Assembly: GCF_001425405.1 (NCBI RefSeq)
Contig: NZ_LMQP01000003.1
Span: 89,556 to 135,672, forward strand
Length of the DNA: 46,117 nt
Reading direction: 5' to 3'
Source of the DNA: Sphingomonas sp. Leaf412
GTDB lineage: Bacteria; Pseudomonadota; Alphaproteobacteria; Sphingomonadales; Sphingomonadaceae
Shown here: positions 1-7,439 of the stretch, one piece after another
Numbering within the stretch: position 1 is the first letter of the stretch
Layout: every line of letters starts with the position of its first letter
Program-made: the position numbers and the translations under genes
Notes under the pieces: generated by a model
What the model was told of the DNA's origin: nothing
Databases searched by the model: none
The model's input: the letters and a program-made list of their open reading frames with translations, nothing else

Positions 1-23
1 AGCAACGGCTTCCGCTCTCGCGG

Positions 24-57
24 CACCATGGATGCCGGGACAGGCCCGGCATGACGG
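24..57. repeat. Dispersed palindrome, family C copy 1
   Basis: An imperfect palindrome (core ATGCCGGGACAGGCCCGGCAT) in the gap upstream of recN. Related elements occur at 27482-27519 and 39838-39935. The rest of 1-211 shows no gene. Confidence 0.5.
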
Positions 58-211
58 GGCTGCCCCTCGACGGCGATCCGGCGGACGCCGCCGCCCATCG
101 CCGCAACGCCGGTCCCCCGACCCTCGAACCCCCGCGAAAGATGGAGCGCCCCCGAACGCCCGGAACAAAAAGGGTAACCCCGCGCGCCTTTTGCGCTAAG
201 GACGGCCGCGC

Positions 212-1864
212 ATGCTGACTGCGCTTTCCATCCGCGACGTGGTGCTGATCGAGGCTCTGGACCTCGATTTCGGCCCCGGGCTGGGCGTCCTGACCGGGGA
301 GACGGGGGCGGGGAAGTCGATCCTGCTCGACGCGCTCGGCCTCGCGCTCGGGCGGCGCGGCGACGTGTCGCTGGTGCGCGGCGGCGCGGCGCAGGCGGTC
401 GTGACCGCGACCTTCGACGCCCCCGCCGCGGTCGTCGCGCTGCTGGAGGACAACGGGCTGGAGGTGGAGCCGGGCGAACCGCTGATCGTCCGCCGCATCG
501 TGAAGGCCGACGGCGGCAGCCGCGCGTTCGTCGCGGACCAGCCCGCCTCCGCCGCGCTGCTGCGCGAGATCGGCGCGCGGCTGGTGGAGATTCACGGCCA
601 GCACGACGATCGGGGGCTGCTCGCCCCCGCGGGCCATCGCGCGCTGCTGGATACGTTCGCGCAGACCGATGCCGCCGCGGTCGCCGCCGCGCATGGCGCG
701 TGGCGCGGGGCGGAGGGTGAGCTGGCCGCCGCGCGCGTCGCGATCGACGCGGCGCAGCGCGATCGCGACTGGCTGGAACATGCGGTCGGCGAACTCGATA
801 CGCTGGCGCCCGAGCCGGGCGAGGAGGAGACGCTGGCCGACCGTCGCCGCCTGATGCAGCGCGCGGAAAAGGTCGCGGACGACCTGACCGCGATCGAGGC
901 GCATCTGGAGGGCGCGGACGGCGCGATGTCGCATCTGCGGCAGGCGGCGCGCGTGCTTGAGCGGGTGAGCGAGGATCATCCCGCGCTGGCCGACGCGCTG
1001 GCCGCGGTCGATCGCGCGGTGATCGAGGGGGCGGTGGCGGAGGAACGGTTGCGCGACGCCGCGTCCGCGCTGATGCACGATCCGCGCGCGCTGGAGGATG
1101 ACGAGGCGCGGCTGTTCGAGCTGCGCGCGATGGCGCGCAAGCATCGCGTCCAGCCCGACGACCTGGCGGAACTGGCGGACCGGCTGCGCGGCGATCTGGC
1201 GCGACTCAACGCGGGCGAGGAGGGGCTGGCCGCGCTGGAGGATCGCGTCGCGGCGACCCGCGCCGCCTATATGGCCGCCGCGGAGGCGTTGTCGGCGCAG
1301 CGCGTCGCGGCGGCGGCGCGGCTGGATGCGGCGGTGGCGGGGGAGCTGGCGCCGCTGAAGCTGGACGCGGCGCGCTTCCGCACCGTGGTGGCGACGCTGG
1401 CGGAGGGGGACTGGTCCGCCGCCGGGCGCGACCGCGTGGAATTCGAGATCGCGACCAATCCCGGCGCCCCCTTCGGCCCGCTGGCGAAGATCGCGTCGGG
1501 CGGCGAATTGTCGCGCTTCATCCTGGCGCTGAAGGTCGCGCTGGCGGAGGAGGGCGGCGCGGCGACGATGATCTTCGACGAGATCGACCGCGGCGTCGGC
1601 GGCGCGGTGGCCTCCGCGATCGGCGACCGGCTGGCGCGGCTGGCGGGCAGGGCGCAATTGCTGGTGGTGACGCACAGCCCGCAGGTCGCGGCGCGCGGCG
1701 CGGCGCACCTGCTGATCGCCAAGTCGTCGGACGGCGTGGTCACGCGCACCGGCGTCCGCCCGCTGGGCGATGCGGACCGGCGCGAGGAGATCGCGCGGAT
1801 GCTGTCGGGCGCGACCGTGACCGACGAGGCGCGGGCGCAGGCGGCGCGGCTGCTGGAAAGCTGA
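212..1864 (+). CDS. recN: DNA repair protein RecN
   Basis: SMC-like ATPase that acts with RecA in double-strand break repair. Walker A GETGAGKS is at residues 29-36. A long helical middle forms the coiled-coil arms. The C-terminal half-site has the ABC signature SGGELSRF (about 429-436) and Walker B MIFDEIDRG (about 452). The length of 550 residues is normal for RecN. The start ATG at 212 is preceded by AAGGA. There is no clear alphaproteobacterial LexA box upstream: two GAAC words lie 5 bases apart rather than 7. The next gene is convergent. Confidence 0.97.
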   Translation: MLTALSIRDVVLIEALDLDFGPGLGVLTGETGAGKSILLDALGLALGRRGDVSLVRGGAAQAVVTATFDAPAAVVALLEDNGLEVEPGEPLIVRRIVKADGGSRAFVADQPASAALLREIGARLVEIHGQHDDRGLLAPAGHRALLDTFAQTDAAAVAAAHGAWRGAEGELAAARVAIDAAQRDRDWLEHAVGELDTLAPEPGEEETLADRRRLMQRAEKVADDLTAIEAHLEGADGAMSHLRQAARVLERVSEDHPALADALAAVDRAVIEGAVAEERLRDAASALMHDPRALEDDEARLFELRAMARKHRVQPDDLAELADRLRGDLARLNAGEEGLAALEDRVAATRAAYMAAAEALSAQRVAAAARLDAAVAGELAPLKLDAARFRTVVATLAEGDWSAAGRDRVEFEIATNPGAPFGPLAKIASGGELSRFILALKVALAEEGGAATMIFDEIDRGVGGAVASAIGDRLARLAGRAQLLVVTHSPQVAARGAAHLLIAKSSDGVVTRTGVRPLGDADRREEIARMLSGATVTDEARAQAARLLES

Positions 1865-1954
1865 TCGCGGCGGCGGCGATGTCCTACACGGGGGCGGTCG
1901 TGATAGGCCGACGGTACGATGACGCCCCGTCCGCCCGCCTTCCGAAAAATGTCG

Positions 1955-1982
1955 TATCGACTCAACATTCGCAACATTCGCG
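1955..1982 (+). repeat. 28-nt motif shared with the udgX start region
   Basis: A 28-base element with the tandem unit CAACATTCG twice in a row. It matches 45906-45933 on the minus strand at 27 of 28 positions. Here it lies between the convergent ends of recN and the SGNH hydrolase, with no start codon for a supported gene after it. Confidence 0.7.
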
Positions 1983-1990
1983 GGTGCGGG

Positions 1991-2932
1991 TCAGCGCGCA
2001 TTGCCCTCGCGACGCAGCGTTTCGCGGGCGATCCCCTGCAACGCCGCGATATCTTCCGGCGGCAGGCCGAGGTCGCGGCCCGCGCGCTCCTGGCGGCCGA
2101 GCGATCGGGGATCGCGGCCGGTGATCTTGCCGAAGATCGTCAGCGCCGACAGGTAATAGCCTGCGACGCTGGCGTGATACCGGTCGTGTGCCCACAGGTC
2201 GATGCGCGCGGTGACGATGCCGTCGTACGGGTCGGGGTCGGCCAGCCCGGTGTCGAACGCGCGGTTCCAGGCGAGCCCGACCGGCACCACGCCGTCGATC
2301 GCGCGCGACCCGCGCCGTGCCTTCAGCGTCCCGCGTTGCAGGTCCTGCGCCATGCGGTCGATCGGCTTGCCGTACCAATGGCCTTCCGGCAGCCACACCT
2401 GGTCCGCGCGCGCCCAGGTGGCGACCAGTTCGACGCGGACCTTCGGATTCGCGCGTTCCATCATGTCGGCCAGCAGGGCTGCGTGGCGCGCATTGTTGTC
2501 GCCGTCGCCGGGCCGGTCGCGATCGAGCGTGCTGTAGCCTTGCAGGACGACGACGTCCCATGCGCGGTCCAGCAGGCTGCGCTTCTCGGCCCAGTGCAGG
2601 TCGAGGCCGGCGCCGCCGACCGTCTCCAGGCTGACGCGGTAATCCAGCCCGGCGGCGACGGTGAACGCCTTGAACAGCGCGGGCACGCCGCCGACGCCGG
2701 TGCCGTTCAGGTCGATGACGGTGTCGGGCCGGAAGCGCTCGACCGGGGTCAGCGCGCCGTAGGTGAAGCTGTTGCCGACGAACAGGATCGTGCGCGGCGC
2801 GGTGACGGTGCGCGCCACCGGCGGGGGCATGGCGGGGGGCGTGACCGCCGGCACAGGCGCGGGCGCCCCCTGCGCCGCGGCGAGGGCGGGCAGCACGAGG
2901 GCGAGGAGGGGAAGGGCGAACCGGGCGATCAT
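1991..2932 (-). CDS. Secreted SGNH/GDSL-type hydrolase
   Basis: Probable exported esterase or lipase-like hydrolase. The start at 2932 gives MIARFALPLLALVLPALAAA, a clear signal peptide; the in-frame ATG at 2971 would add a proline-rich leader with no hydrophobic start and is less likely. Block I is FVGNSFTYG with the nucleophile Ser near residue 55. The C-terminal DRYH motif (about 250-253) supplies the usual Asp and His. A proline/alanine-rich linker follows the signal peptide. About 313 residues. The substrate cannot be told from sequence. It is convergent with recN and lies next to two tRNA genes on the same strand. Confidence 0.8.
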   Translation of the reverse strand: MIARFALPLLALVLPALAAAQGAPAPVPAVTPPAMPPPVARTVTAPRTILFVGNSFTYGALTPVERFRPDTVIDLNGTGVGGVPALFKAFTVAAGLDYRVSLETVGGAGLDLHWAEKRSLLDRAWDVVVLQGYSTLDRDRPGDGDNNARHAALLADMMERANPKVRVELVATWARADQVWLPEGHWYGKPIDRMAQDLQRGTLKARRGSRAIDGVVPVGLAWNRAFDTGLADPDPYDGIVTARIDLWAHDRYHASVAGYYLSALTIFGKITGRDPRSLGRQERAGRDLGLPPEDIAALQGIARETLRREGNAR

Positions 2933-2997
2933 CGCGCGGCATCCTACGCCGGGCGGCGGCGGGCGAGTCAACCGGGTGCGGCGTGCGGTGGCGGCGG

Positions 2998-3071
2998 TGG
3001 AGCGGGTAGCGGGAATCGAACCCGCGTATTCAGCTTGGAAGGCTGCTGCACTACCATTGTGCTATACCCGC
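2998..3071 (-). tRNA. tRNA-Gly (TCC)
   Basis: The minus strand folds as a 74-base cloverleaf starting GCGGGTATAG. The anticodon loop is CTTCCAA, giving anticodon TCC (bases 3037-3039). The T arm holds GGTTCGATTCC. The discriminator is T and CCA is encoded at 2998-3000. It lies 17 bases after tRNA-Tyr on the same strand and is probably co-transcribed. Confidence 0.97.
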
Positions 3072-3088
3072 CCGGCGCCGTGAAGAAA

Positions 3089-3174
3089 TGGTGGAAGGGA
3101 CTGGATTCGAACCAGTGTACACTTGCGTGGGCAGATTTACAGTCTGCTGCCTTTAACCACTCGGCCACCCTTCC
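3089..3174 (-). tRNA. tRNA-Tyr (GTA)
   Basis: The minus strand starts GGAAGGGTGGCCGAGTGG. The anticodon loop is CTGTAAA, giving anticodon GTA. It has the long variable arm of class II tRNAs. The T loop is GGTTCGAATCC, and CCA is encoded at 3089-3091. Confidence 0.97.
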
Positions 3175-3203
3175 ACGGGTGTCGCTCGCGAAAGCGAGGG
3201 CGC

Positions 3204-3232
3204 CCAATGCCGCCTTGCCGCGCATGTGTCAA
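3204..3232 (-). promoter_or_regulatory. Candidate promoter of the Tyr-Gly tRNA pair
   Basis: On the minus strand, TTGACA (3227-3232) is a perfect -35. It is followed by 17 bases and a weak -10, CATTGG (3204-3209). A CTCGC-GAAA-GCGAG hairpin (about 3185-3198) sits between this and tRNA-Tyr. Confidence 0.4.
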
Positions 3233-3307
3233 CGCGCCCGTTCCATCGCTGTTGCCGCTGCGCGCGTCACGCCGTAACGCGCGGGGCATGACACAGGACA
3301 TGAACTG

Positions 3308-4066
3308 ATGGCGCGGCGCGGACACCGACCCAGCCAGGCGACGGGGCAGCGGCCCCGTCTGTGGGGGCGCCACGCCGTGCTGGCGGCACTGGCGAATCCG
3401 GAGCGCAATGTGCGCAAATTGTGGGGCACGCGCGAGGCGCTGGCCCCGCTGGACCTGCCCCCGGTGCTGCCGATCGTCTTCGCCGAGGCGCCGGACCTGG
3501 GGCGGCTGGTGCCGTCCGACGCGCCGCACCAGGGACTGGTGGCGGAGGTCGATCCGCTGGAGGACGTGTGGCTGGGCGACCTGCTGGATCAGGGCGCGGC
3601 GGAAGGGGACGGGCGGCGGCGGCCGCTGATCCTGCTCGACCAGGTGACCGACCCGCACAACGTCGGCGCGGTGCTACGCTCCGCCGCGGCGTTCGACGCG
3701 CTGGGCATCGTGACGCAGGACCGGCACGCGCCGCCCGAATCGGGCGCGCTGGCCCGCGCCGCCTCGGGCGCGCTGGAGGTGGTGCCGTGGGTCAGGGTCG
3801 TGAACCTCGCGCGCGCGCTGGACGAGATCGGCGAGGCTGGCTTCTGGCGCATCGGCCTGACCGGCCACGCGCCGGTGACGCTGGACGCCGCACTGGGGCC
3901 GGACGCGGTCGCGATCGTGCTGGGCGCGGAGGGCGAGGGGATGCGACAGAATACGGAGGCGCATTGCGATGCGCTGGCGAAGCTGCCGATCTCGGGCAAG
4001 GTGGAGAGCCTGAACGTCTCCAACGCCGCGGCGATCGCGCTGTATGCGGTGACCAGCCGGGGGTGA
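3308..4066 (+). CDS. rlmB: 23S rRNA 2'-O-methyltransferase RlmB (TrmH/SpoU family)
   Basis: SPOUT methyltransferase expected to methylate the ribose of G2251 in 23S rRNA, using S-adenosylmethionine. The N-terminal half (WGRHAVLAAL) is the substrate-binding domain. The catalytic half has the SpoU motifs NVGAVLRSA, VLGAEGEGM and LNVSNAAAIAL, which form the trefoil knot. 252 residues, a normal length. It is divergent from tRNA-Tyr and tRNA-Gly. Paralogues such as TrmH are possible, but the N-terminal domain favours RlmB. Confidence 0.92.
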   Translation: MARRGHRPSQATGQRPRLWGRHAVLAALANPERNVRKLWGTREALAPLDLPPVLPIVFAEAPDLGRLVPSDAPHQGLVAEVDPLEDVWLGDLLDQGAAEGDGRRRPLILLDQVTDPHNVGAVLRSAAAFDALGIVTQDRHAPPESGALARAASGALEVVPWVRVVNLARALDEIGEAGFWRIGLTGHAPVTLDAALGPDAVAIVLGAEGEGMRQNTEAHCDALAKLPISGKVESLNVSNAAAIALYAVTSRG

Positions 4067-4079
4067 GATGAACGCGGCC

Positions 4080-4111
4080 TTCCGTTCGTGCCGAGCTTAG
4101 TCGAAGCACCG
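4080..4111. repeat. Dispersed repeat, family D copy 1
   Basis: A single arm of the CGTTCGTGC-GAGC-TCGAAGC family, in the gap between convergent rlmB and ferredoxin. Other copies are at 28776-28849 and 30072-30103. Confidence 0.45.
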
Positions 4112-4246
4112 GCGCCTGGCCGTCGATCCTGCTCGGACCGAACGGGGCGTACGCTCAGGCGGCCCATATGCCGATGAGCGGCGGGGTGGCGCGACGGCAA
4201 AGCCGCCGCGTCGAACGGGTCCGGCCGGCGCCGGCCCGCCGGCCGA

Positions 4247-4263
4247 GCCGGGCGCTGCCCGGC
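4247..4263. terminator. GC-rich hairpin between convergent genes
   Basis: GCCGGGC-GCT-GCCCGGC is a perfect 7-bp stem with a 3-base loop, just past the ferredoxin stop. There is no T tract on either side, so a terminator role is only suggested by position. Confidence 0.3.
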
Positions 4264-4279
4264 CGGGCACCGGCGCCCG

Positions 4280-4597
4280 TCAGTCCTCCTCGGCCACCGT
4301 CACGCGCAGACCGTCGAGCGCGTCGGTGAAGGGCACCTGGCACGACAGGCGCGAATTCGCGTCGCGCGTGGCGCTGGAATCGAGCAGGTCGTTCTCGTCC
4401 TCGCTCATCGCGGGCAGGCGGTCGACGAAGGCGGGGTCGACATGGACGTGGCAGGTCGCGCAGGAGCAGCAGCCGCCGCACAGCGCCAGCAATTCGTCGA
4501 TGCCGGCATCGCGGATGACTTCCATCACCGACAGGCCGGATTCGCCGTCGATGTCGCGTTCTTCCCCATCGCGCGTGACGACGATAAGCTTGGGCAT
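4280..4597 (-). CDS. Adrenodoxin-type 2Fe-2S ferredoxin
   Basis: Small electron-transfer protein of 105 residues. The cluster motif [10 protein letters not shown] gives C-x5-C-x2-C around residues 40-49, and the fourth ligand is in SCQV about 36 residues later. Start ATG 4597 is preceded by AGGGGAG at good distance. The longer reading frame upstream is only the antisense of the glycosylase. Vertebrate adrenodoxin-like ferredoxins commonly serve cytochromes P450 or Fe-S assembly; no partner gene is adjacent here. It is divergent from the glycosylase, 54 bases apart. Confidence 0.93.
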   Translation of the reverse strand: MPKLIVVTRDGEERDIDGESGLSVMEVIRDAGIDELLALCGGCCSCATCHVHVDPAFVDRLPAMSEDENDLLDSSATRDANSRLSCQVPFTDALDGLRVTVAEED

Positions 4598-4651
4598 GCT
4601 ATTCTCCCCTGAGATCCGCCCACCCCATGCCGTCGTCGGCGGTCGCCCGCA

Positions 4652-5278
4652 ATGGGGTTGAACGCCGCGGACCTGCGGGCGGGCATCGACGCGCTGGCGA
4701 CGATCGAGCCCGCCTTCGCCGCCGCGATCGCGCGCGTCGGCTATCCCGAACCGCGCATCCCCGAGCGCGGCTACGCCACGCTGCTGCGCACGATCCTGGG
4801 CCAGCAGGTCAGCGTCAAGGCGGCCGATTCGGTATGGCGCAAGCTGGGCGAGCAGGTCGGCGATCCCGCCGATCCCGCGACCGTGGCGGGGGCGAGCGAC
4901 GAGGGCCTGCGCGCCTGCGGCTTCTCGCGCCAGAAGGCAGGCTATGCGCGCAGCCTGGCGGACGAGGTGACGAGCGGACGACTGGACCTCGGCGATCTTC
5001 CCGCGGACGACGAGGCGGCGATCGCGCAACTGGTGCGGATCAAGGGCATCGGGCGCTGGTCGGCGGAGATATACCTGTTGTTCGCCGAAGGGCGTGCGGA
5101 CATCTGGCCCGCGGGCGACCTGGCCGTGCAGATCGAGGTCGGCCGCATCCTGGGCCATGACGCGCGCCCGAGCGAGGCGCTGACCCGCGAACTGGCAGAA
5201 GCGTGGCGACCGCATCGCGGCGCGGCGGCGATCTTCGCCTGGCACCATTACGGCGCATCGGGAGACGCCCCGCTTTGA
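4652..5278 (+). CDS. DNA-3-methyladenine glycosylase II (AlkA-like, HhH-GPD)
   Basis: Base-excision repair enzyme that removes alkylated purines. It has the helix-hairpin-helix motif [15 protein letters not shown] (about 128-142) and the catalytic Asp in AGDLAVQ (about residue 156). [16 protein letters not shown] is the usual first HhH-GPD helix region. 208 residues, a normal length for the short AlkA form. Its C-terminus (ASGDAPL after the HHYG motif) appears to have been supplied by an inserted segment: the same 20 bases that encode AWHHYGA recur at 5995-6014, followed by a different in-frame ending. The start has little ribosome binding signal; a TTG at 4658 is possible. Confidence 0.9.
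   Translation: MGLNAADLRAGIDALATIEPAFAAAIARVGYPEPRIPERGYATLLRTILGQQVSVKAADSVWRKLGEQVGDPADPATVAGASDEGLRACGFSRQKAGYARSLADEVTSGRLDLGDLPADDEAAIAQLVRIKGIGRWSAEIYLLFAEGRADIWPAGDLAVQIEVGRILGHDARPSEALTRELAEAWRPHRGAAAIFAWHHYGASGDAPL
5237..5256 (+). repeat. Left 20-bp direct repeat (attachment-like core)
   Basis: The sequence gcctggcaccattacggcgc lies in the last codons of the glycosylase gene. It is repeated without mismatch at 5995-6014. The segment between is poorer in GC than its surroundings. Confidence 0.85.
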
Positions 5279-5994
5279 TTGGAACGTCCGCACCTGGCGG
5301 ACAGCTGACGACAGTTTGCCAGTCGTGCAACAATGCTGCCGATACTGAAGAATGTGGCCACGGCATCGATCAACACCGCGGAGCCGCAAATCGTTGTTTT
5401 GACCGTGTTCGGGATCCAGCGGTGCCGCGGAAGCCGCCCTTTTACGTCGGCATTCGTGGCGCCAGTCGACACGACTGTGTATTTCAAAGGCCCAGCTAGC
5501 TCGGGGAGCGCAAGGCAACCGAGAGACAGGAAGCATCTTAAATGCGCCTTCACGATCTACTGCTCCTCGCAATAAGCGCGGCCGGTAGCGCCCAAACCTC
5601 GCCCATCACACCGCCGCCCCCGCTGCCCCCTTATGGTCCAGATCATTTTCCTCCGCCTGTTCCAATCGGTGCGGAACCGCTGATGGGTTTGACCCACGCT
5701 CAGATTATCGCGCGGCTTGGTGAGCCGACGAGCGGAGCGACCGATCACTCGGGCGGCACGATCTATTTCGAGACGCCAATCTGCTCGCTGATGATCGTAG
5801 AGAGGGCCGGCGTCGTAATTCAGGTTCTGGGGATTTCGCCCGACTCGCTCGGCATTGTGGAAGTCCCGGTTTGCTTGGCTGCTCTGGGGAAGTGACGCAG
5901 CCGGCTCATCGAAGCGGGATTGTAAGCTCCATTGGGTAGCCGGAGCGACACCCGACTTTGGCTGGCGTAGGGTTCGTGTCGCGCAACGTATTTG
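5257..5994. mobile_element. 738-bp foreign-looking insertion at the 3' end of the glycosylase gene
   Basis: Bounded by a 20-bp perfect direct repeat. It supplies a new end to the glycosylase frame (stop at 5276-5278) and leaves the presumed original end downstream at 5995-6039. Base composition is visibly less GC-rich than the flanks. It carries one believable gene (5542-5895) and no integrase or transposase. Bases 5279-5541 hold only unrecognised short frames on both strands and a small GTCCGC-ACCTG-GCGGAC hairpin (5286-5302). The class of element is unknown. Confidence 0.55.
5542..5895 (+). CDS. Small secreted protein, BamE/SmpA-like motif, unknown function
   Basis: 117 residues. The N-terminus has a weak signal peptide ([17 protein letters not shown]). 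A proline-rich stretch follows (about 24-43), then [15 protein letters not shown] (about 50-64). That resembles the G-x-T-x2-Q/E-V-x2-LG-x-P pattern of SmpA/OmlA/BamE-like domains, which bind or assemble outer-membrane proteins. Start ATG 5542 is preceded by AGGAAG. It is the only plausible gene in the 738-bp inserted segment. Function is not assigned. Confidence 0.6.
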   Translation: MRLHDLLLLAISAAGSAQTSPITPPPPLPPYGPDHFPPPVPIGAEPLMGLTHAQIIARLGEPTSGATDHSGGTIYFETPICSLMIVERAGVVIQVLGISPDSLGIVEVPVCLAALGK

Positions 5995-6014
5995 GCCTGG
6001 CACCATTACGGCGC
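5995..6014 (+). repeat. Right 20-bp direct repeat
   Basis: An exact copy of 5237-5256. Reading on in the glycosylase frame gives AWHHYGAGADAAPV and a TAG stop at 6037-6039, which looks like the original C-terminus of that enzyme. Confidence 0.85.
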
Positions 6015-6040
6015 GGGAGCGGACGCGGCGCCGGTGTAGC

Positions 6041-6535
6041 CTACCAGAATCGGCTGCCGGGGATGCCCTTGAACGGTCCCACGACGCGCGACGTGATCCA
6101 GCCGCCGTAGAATTCGCCCGGTTGCGGCACGACCGTCTCGCCGTCGACGGTGCAGCGATCGAACGGCGCGGGGTAGAAGGCGACGTGATCGCGCAGCGCC
6201 GCGAAACCCGGCGTGGGGCTGGCGTAGCTCCAGCCGACGCGAGGCAGGACGACGTCGCCGACGACCACGTCCCAATAGGCCGCCGCGCCCTTCCATTCGC
6301 AATACGAACCGCCCTCGGCGCGCCGCAGCATGCCGGGGGCGATATCGGCGCGGGGGATGTAGTAACTTGGCGGGTGGCTGGTCTCCAGCGTGCGGATCGC
6401 GGCACGCGTGTCGGCGACGATCAGGCCGCGATGCTCGATCCGGATGCGCGCGTCGGTCGGCTCGGCGATCGCGGGGCGGGGGTAGGACCAGACGCTCTCC
6501 TGCCCGGGGCCCGCGGGATCGGGGCGCGGCCTCAC
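6041..6535 (-). CDS. DUF427 domain protein
   Basis: 164 residues with the DUF427 pattern: ESVWSYPRPA near the start, a beta-rich core, and GGSYCEWKGAAAYWDV. The family has a small beta barrel and no firmly known biochemical role. The start is GTG 6535, overlapping the stop of the DCC gene as GTGA; the frame continues upstream to an ATG at 6676, but that part is antisense-type residue usage inside the DCC gene. The pair is therefore translationally coupled. Confidence 0.8.
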   Translation of the reverse strand: MRPRPDPAGPGQESVWSYPRPAIAEPTDARIRIEHRGLIVADTRAAIRTLETSHPPSYYIPRADIAPGMLRRAEGGSYCEWKGAAAYWDVVVGDVVLPRVGWSYASPTPGFAALRDHVAFYPAPFDRCTVDGETVVPQPGEFYGGWITSRVVGPFKGIPGSRFW

Positions 6536-6894
6536 GAGGGTGCCACCCGGCGTGCCATGCGCTGCAAGGCGGGACGGATGCGCAGGAAGCCGGTGTAGGC
6601 GCGCTCCAGGATCCGCAGCACGATCGGCGCGCGCGCGAGCAGGCCGACCGGGCGGAGCAGCGGGATCGCGCGCCACATCGCGGCGAACGCGGCGGCGCCC
6701 GACAGCAATTGCCCATCCTCGCGCGCATGGAAGCGGGCGAGAAGCGCGCGGCGATCGAGCGGGCAGGCATCGCCCCCAGCGGACGTCGCATCGACGAAGC
6801 GGATCGCGCCGCGCCGGTCCAGCCGCCGCATCAGCGCGATCTCCGCGCGGCAGAGCGGACAGTCGCCATCGTGCCAGACAGTCAGGTCGGTCAT
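6532..6894 (-). CDS. DCC family thiol-disulfide oxidoreductase (DUF393)
   Basis: About 120 residues. The family hallmark WHDGDCPLCRAEI sits at the N-terminus, holding DxxCxxC with the redox Cys pair. The rest is helical with HAREDGQLLSGAAAFAAMW. The family has a thioredoxin-like fold; substrates are unknown. Start ATG 6894 gives MTDLTVW; an ATG three codons upstream (6903) is also possible. Its stop overlaps the GTG of the DUF427 gene. Confidence 0.85.
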   Translation of the reverse strand: MTDLTVWHDGDCPLCRAEIALMRRLDRRGAIRFVDATSAGGDACPLDRRALLARFHAREDGQLLSGAAAFAAMWRAIPLLRPVGLLARAPIVLRILERAYTGFLRIRPALQRMARRVAPS

Positions 6895-6937
6895 GCGACG
6901 CATATGGGGAGCCCGTGGCCCCGATGCATCGCGGGAA

Positions 6938-7345
6938 TCATCGCGCCGGCGTCCACCGCTGCGTCTGGCAGAAGAAGGCGATGCAGCCCTTGACCGCCAG
7001 CGACCCGTCGGGGCTGCGCGCGACGATCGACTTGTAGCTCTTCCCGTTGCGCGGATCGTAGATCGTGCCGCGCCAGTCCTTCCCCTTGTCCGCGAAGCCC
7101 GACAGGATCGCGATCCCCTGGATCGGGCGCGAGCGCAGCGCGGGGTTGGAATTGGCGACGTCGGTCTTCGGCGCGTTGGGTTGCGATTTCAGGATCTGCG
7201 TCAGGCGGCCGCACGTCGTCGCGCCGCACGGGCCGATCGTCACGACGCCGCTGCCGTCCTCGGTCAGCCAGCGGCCGGATATCGGCGTGGCGGCCTGCGC
7301 GGCAGCGGGGAACAGCAGGGCGGCGGCGAGCAGGAGCGGTTTCAT
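6938..7345 (-). CDS. Secreted DUF2147 protein
   Basis: 135 residues with a signal peptide (MKPLLLAAALLFPAAAQA) and the DUF2147 pattern: ISGRWLTEDGSGVV, paired Cys in GPCGATTCG, GKDWRGTIYDPRNGKSY and a final Cys-rich segment. Probably periplasmic, with disulfides. Function of the family is not established. It is divergent from mntH across a 94-base gap that holds repeated TGACG-type motifs. Confidence 0.88.
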   Translation of the reverse strand: MKPLLLAAALLFPAAAQAATPISGRWLTEDGSGVVTIGPCGATTCGRLTQILKSQPNAPKTDVANSNPALRSRPIQGIAILSGFADKGKDWRGTIYDPRNGKSYKSIVARSPDGSLAVKGCIAFFCQTQRWTPAR

Positions 7346-7375
7346 CGCGCCTGACTAGCCAGATCGGCGATGAAC

Positions 7376-7434
7376 GCGCAATGACGACGGCGTCATGCGC
7401 GGTTGAAACCGTCACGCGCCTCCCGCATGACGCC
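7376..7434. promoter_or_regulatory. Triple ATGACG motif between DUF2147 and mntH
   Basis: Three copies of GCG(C)ATGACG: 7376-7386 (plus), 7391-7400 (minus) and 7424-7433 (plus). The first two form an imperfect palindrome. The second and third form a perfect 11-bp inverted repeat, GGCGTCATGCG / CGCATGACGCC. They sit just before the mntH start, as an operator would. The regulator is unknown. Confidence 0.4.
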
Positions 7435-7439
7435 GGGGC

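Noticed and set aside
126..166. GAAC words upstream of recN as an SOS box
   Set aside because: The closest pair (154-157 and 163-166) is 5 bases apart; the alphaproteobacterial LexA box needs 7, so it was not annotated.
5248..5575. Short frames on both strands in the left part of the inserted segment (5333-5575 plus, 5248-5553 minus)
   Set aside because: They overlap each other, lack ribosome sites and show no motif; either could be real, but nothing decides it.
7346..7439. A manganese riboswitch before mntH
   Set aside because: The gap is only 94 bases and is filled by ATGACG repeats; no room or conserved core for a yybP-ykoY type fold.
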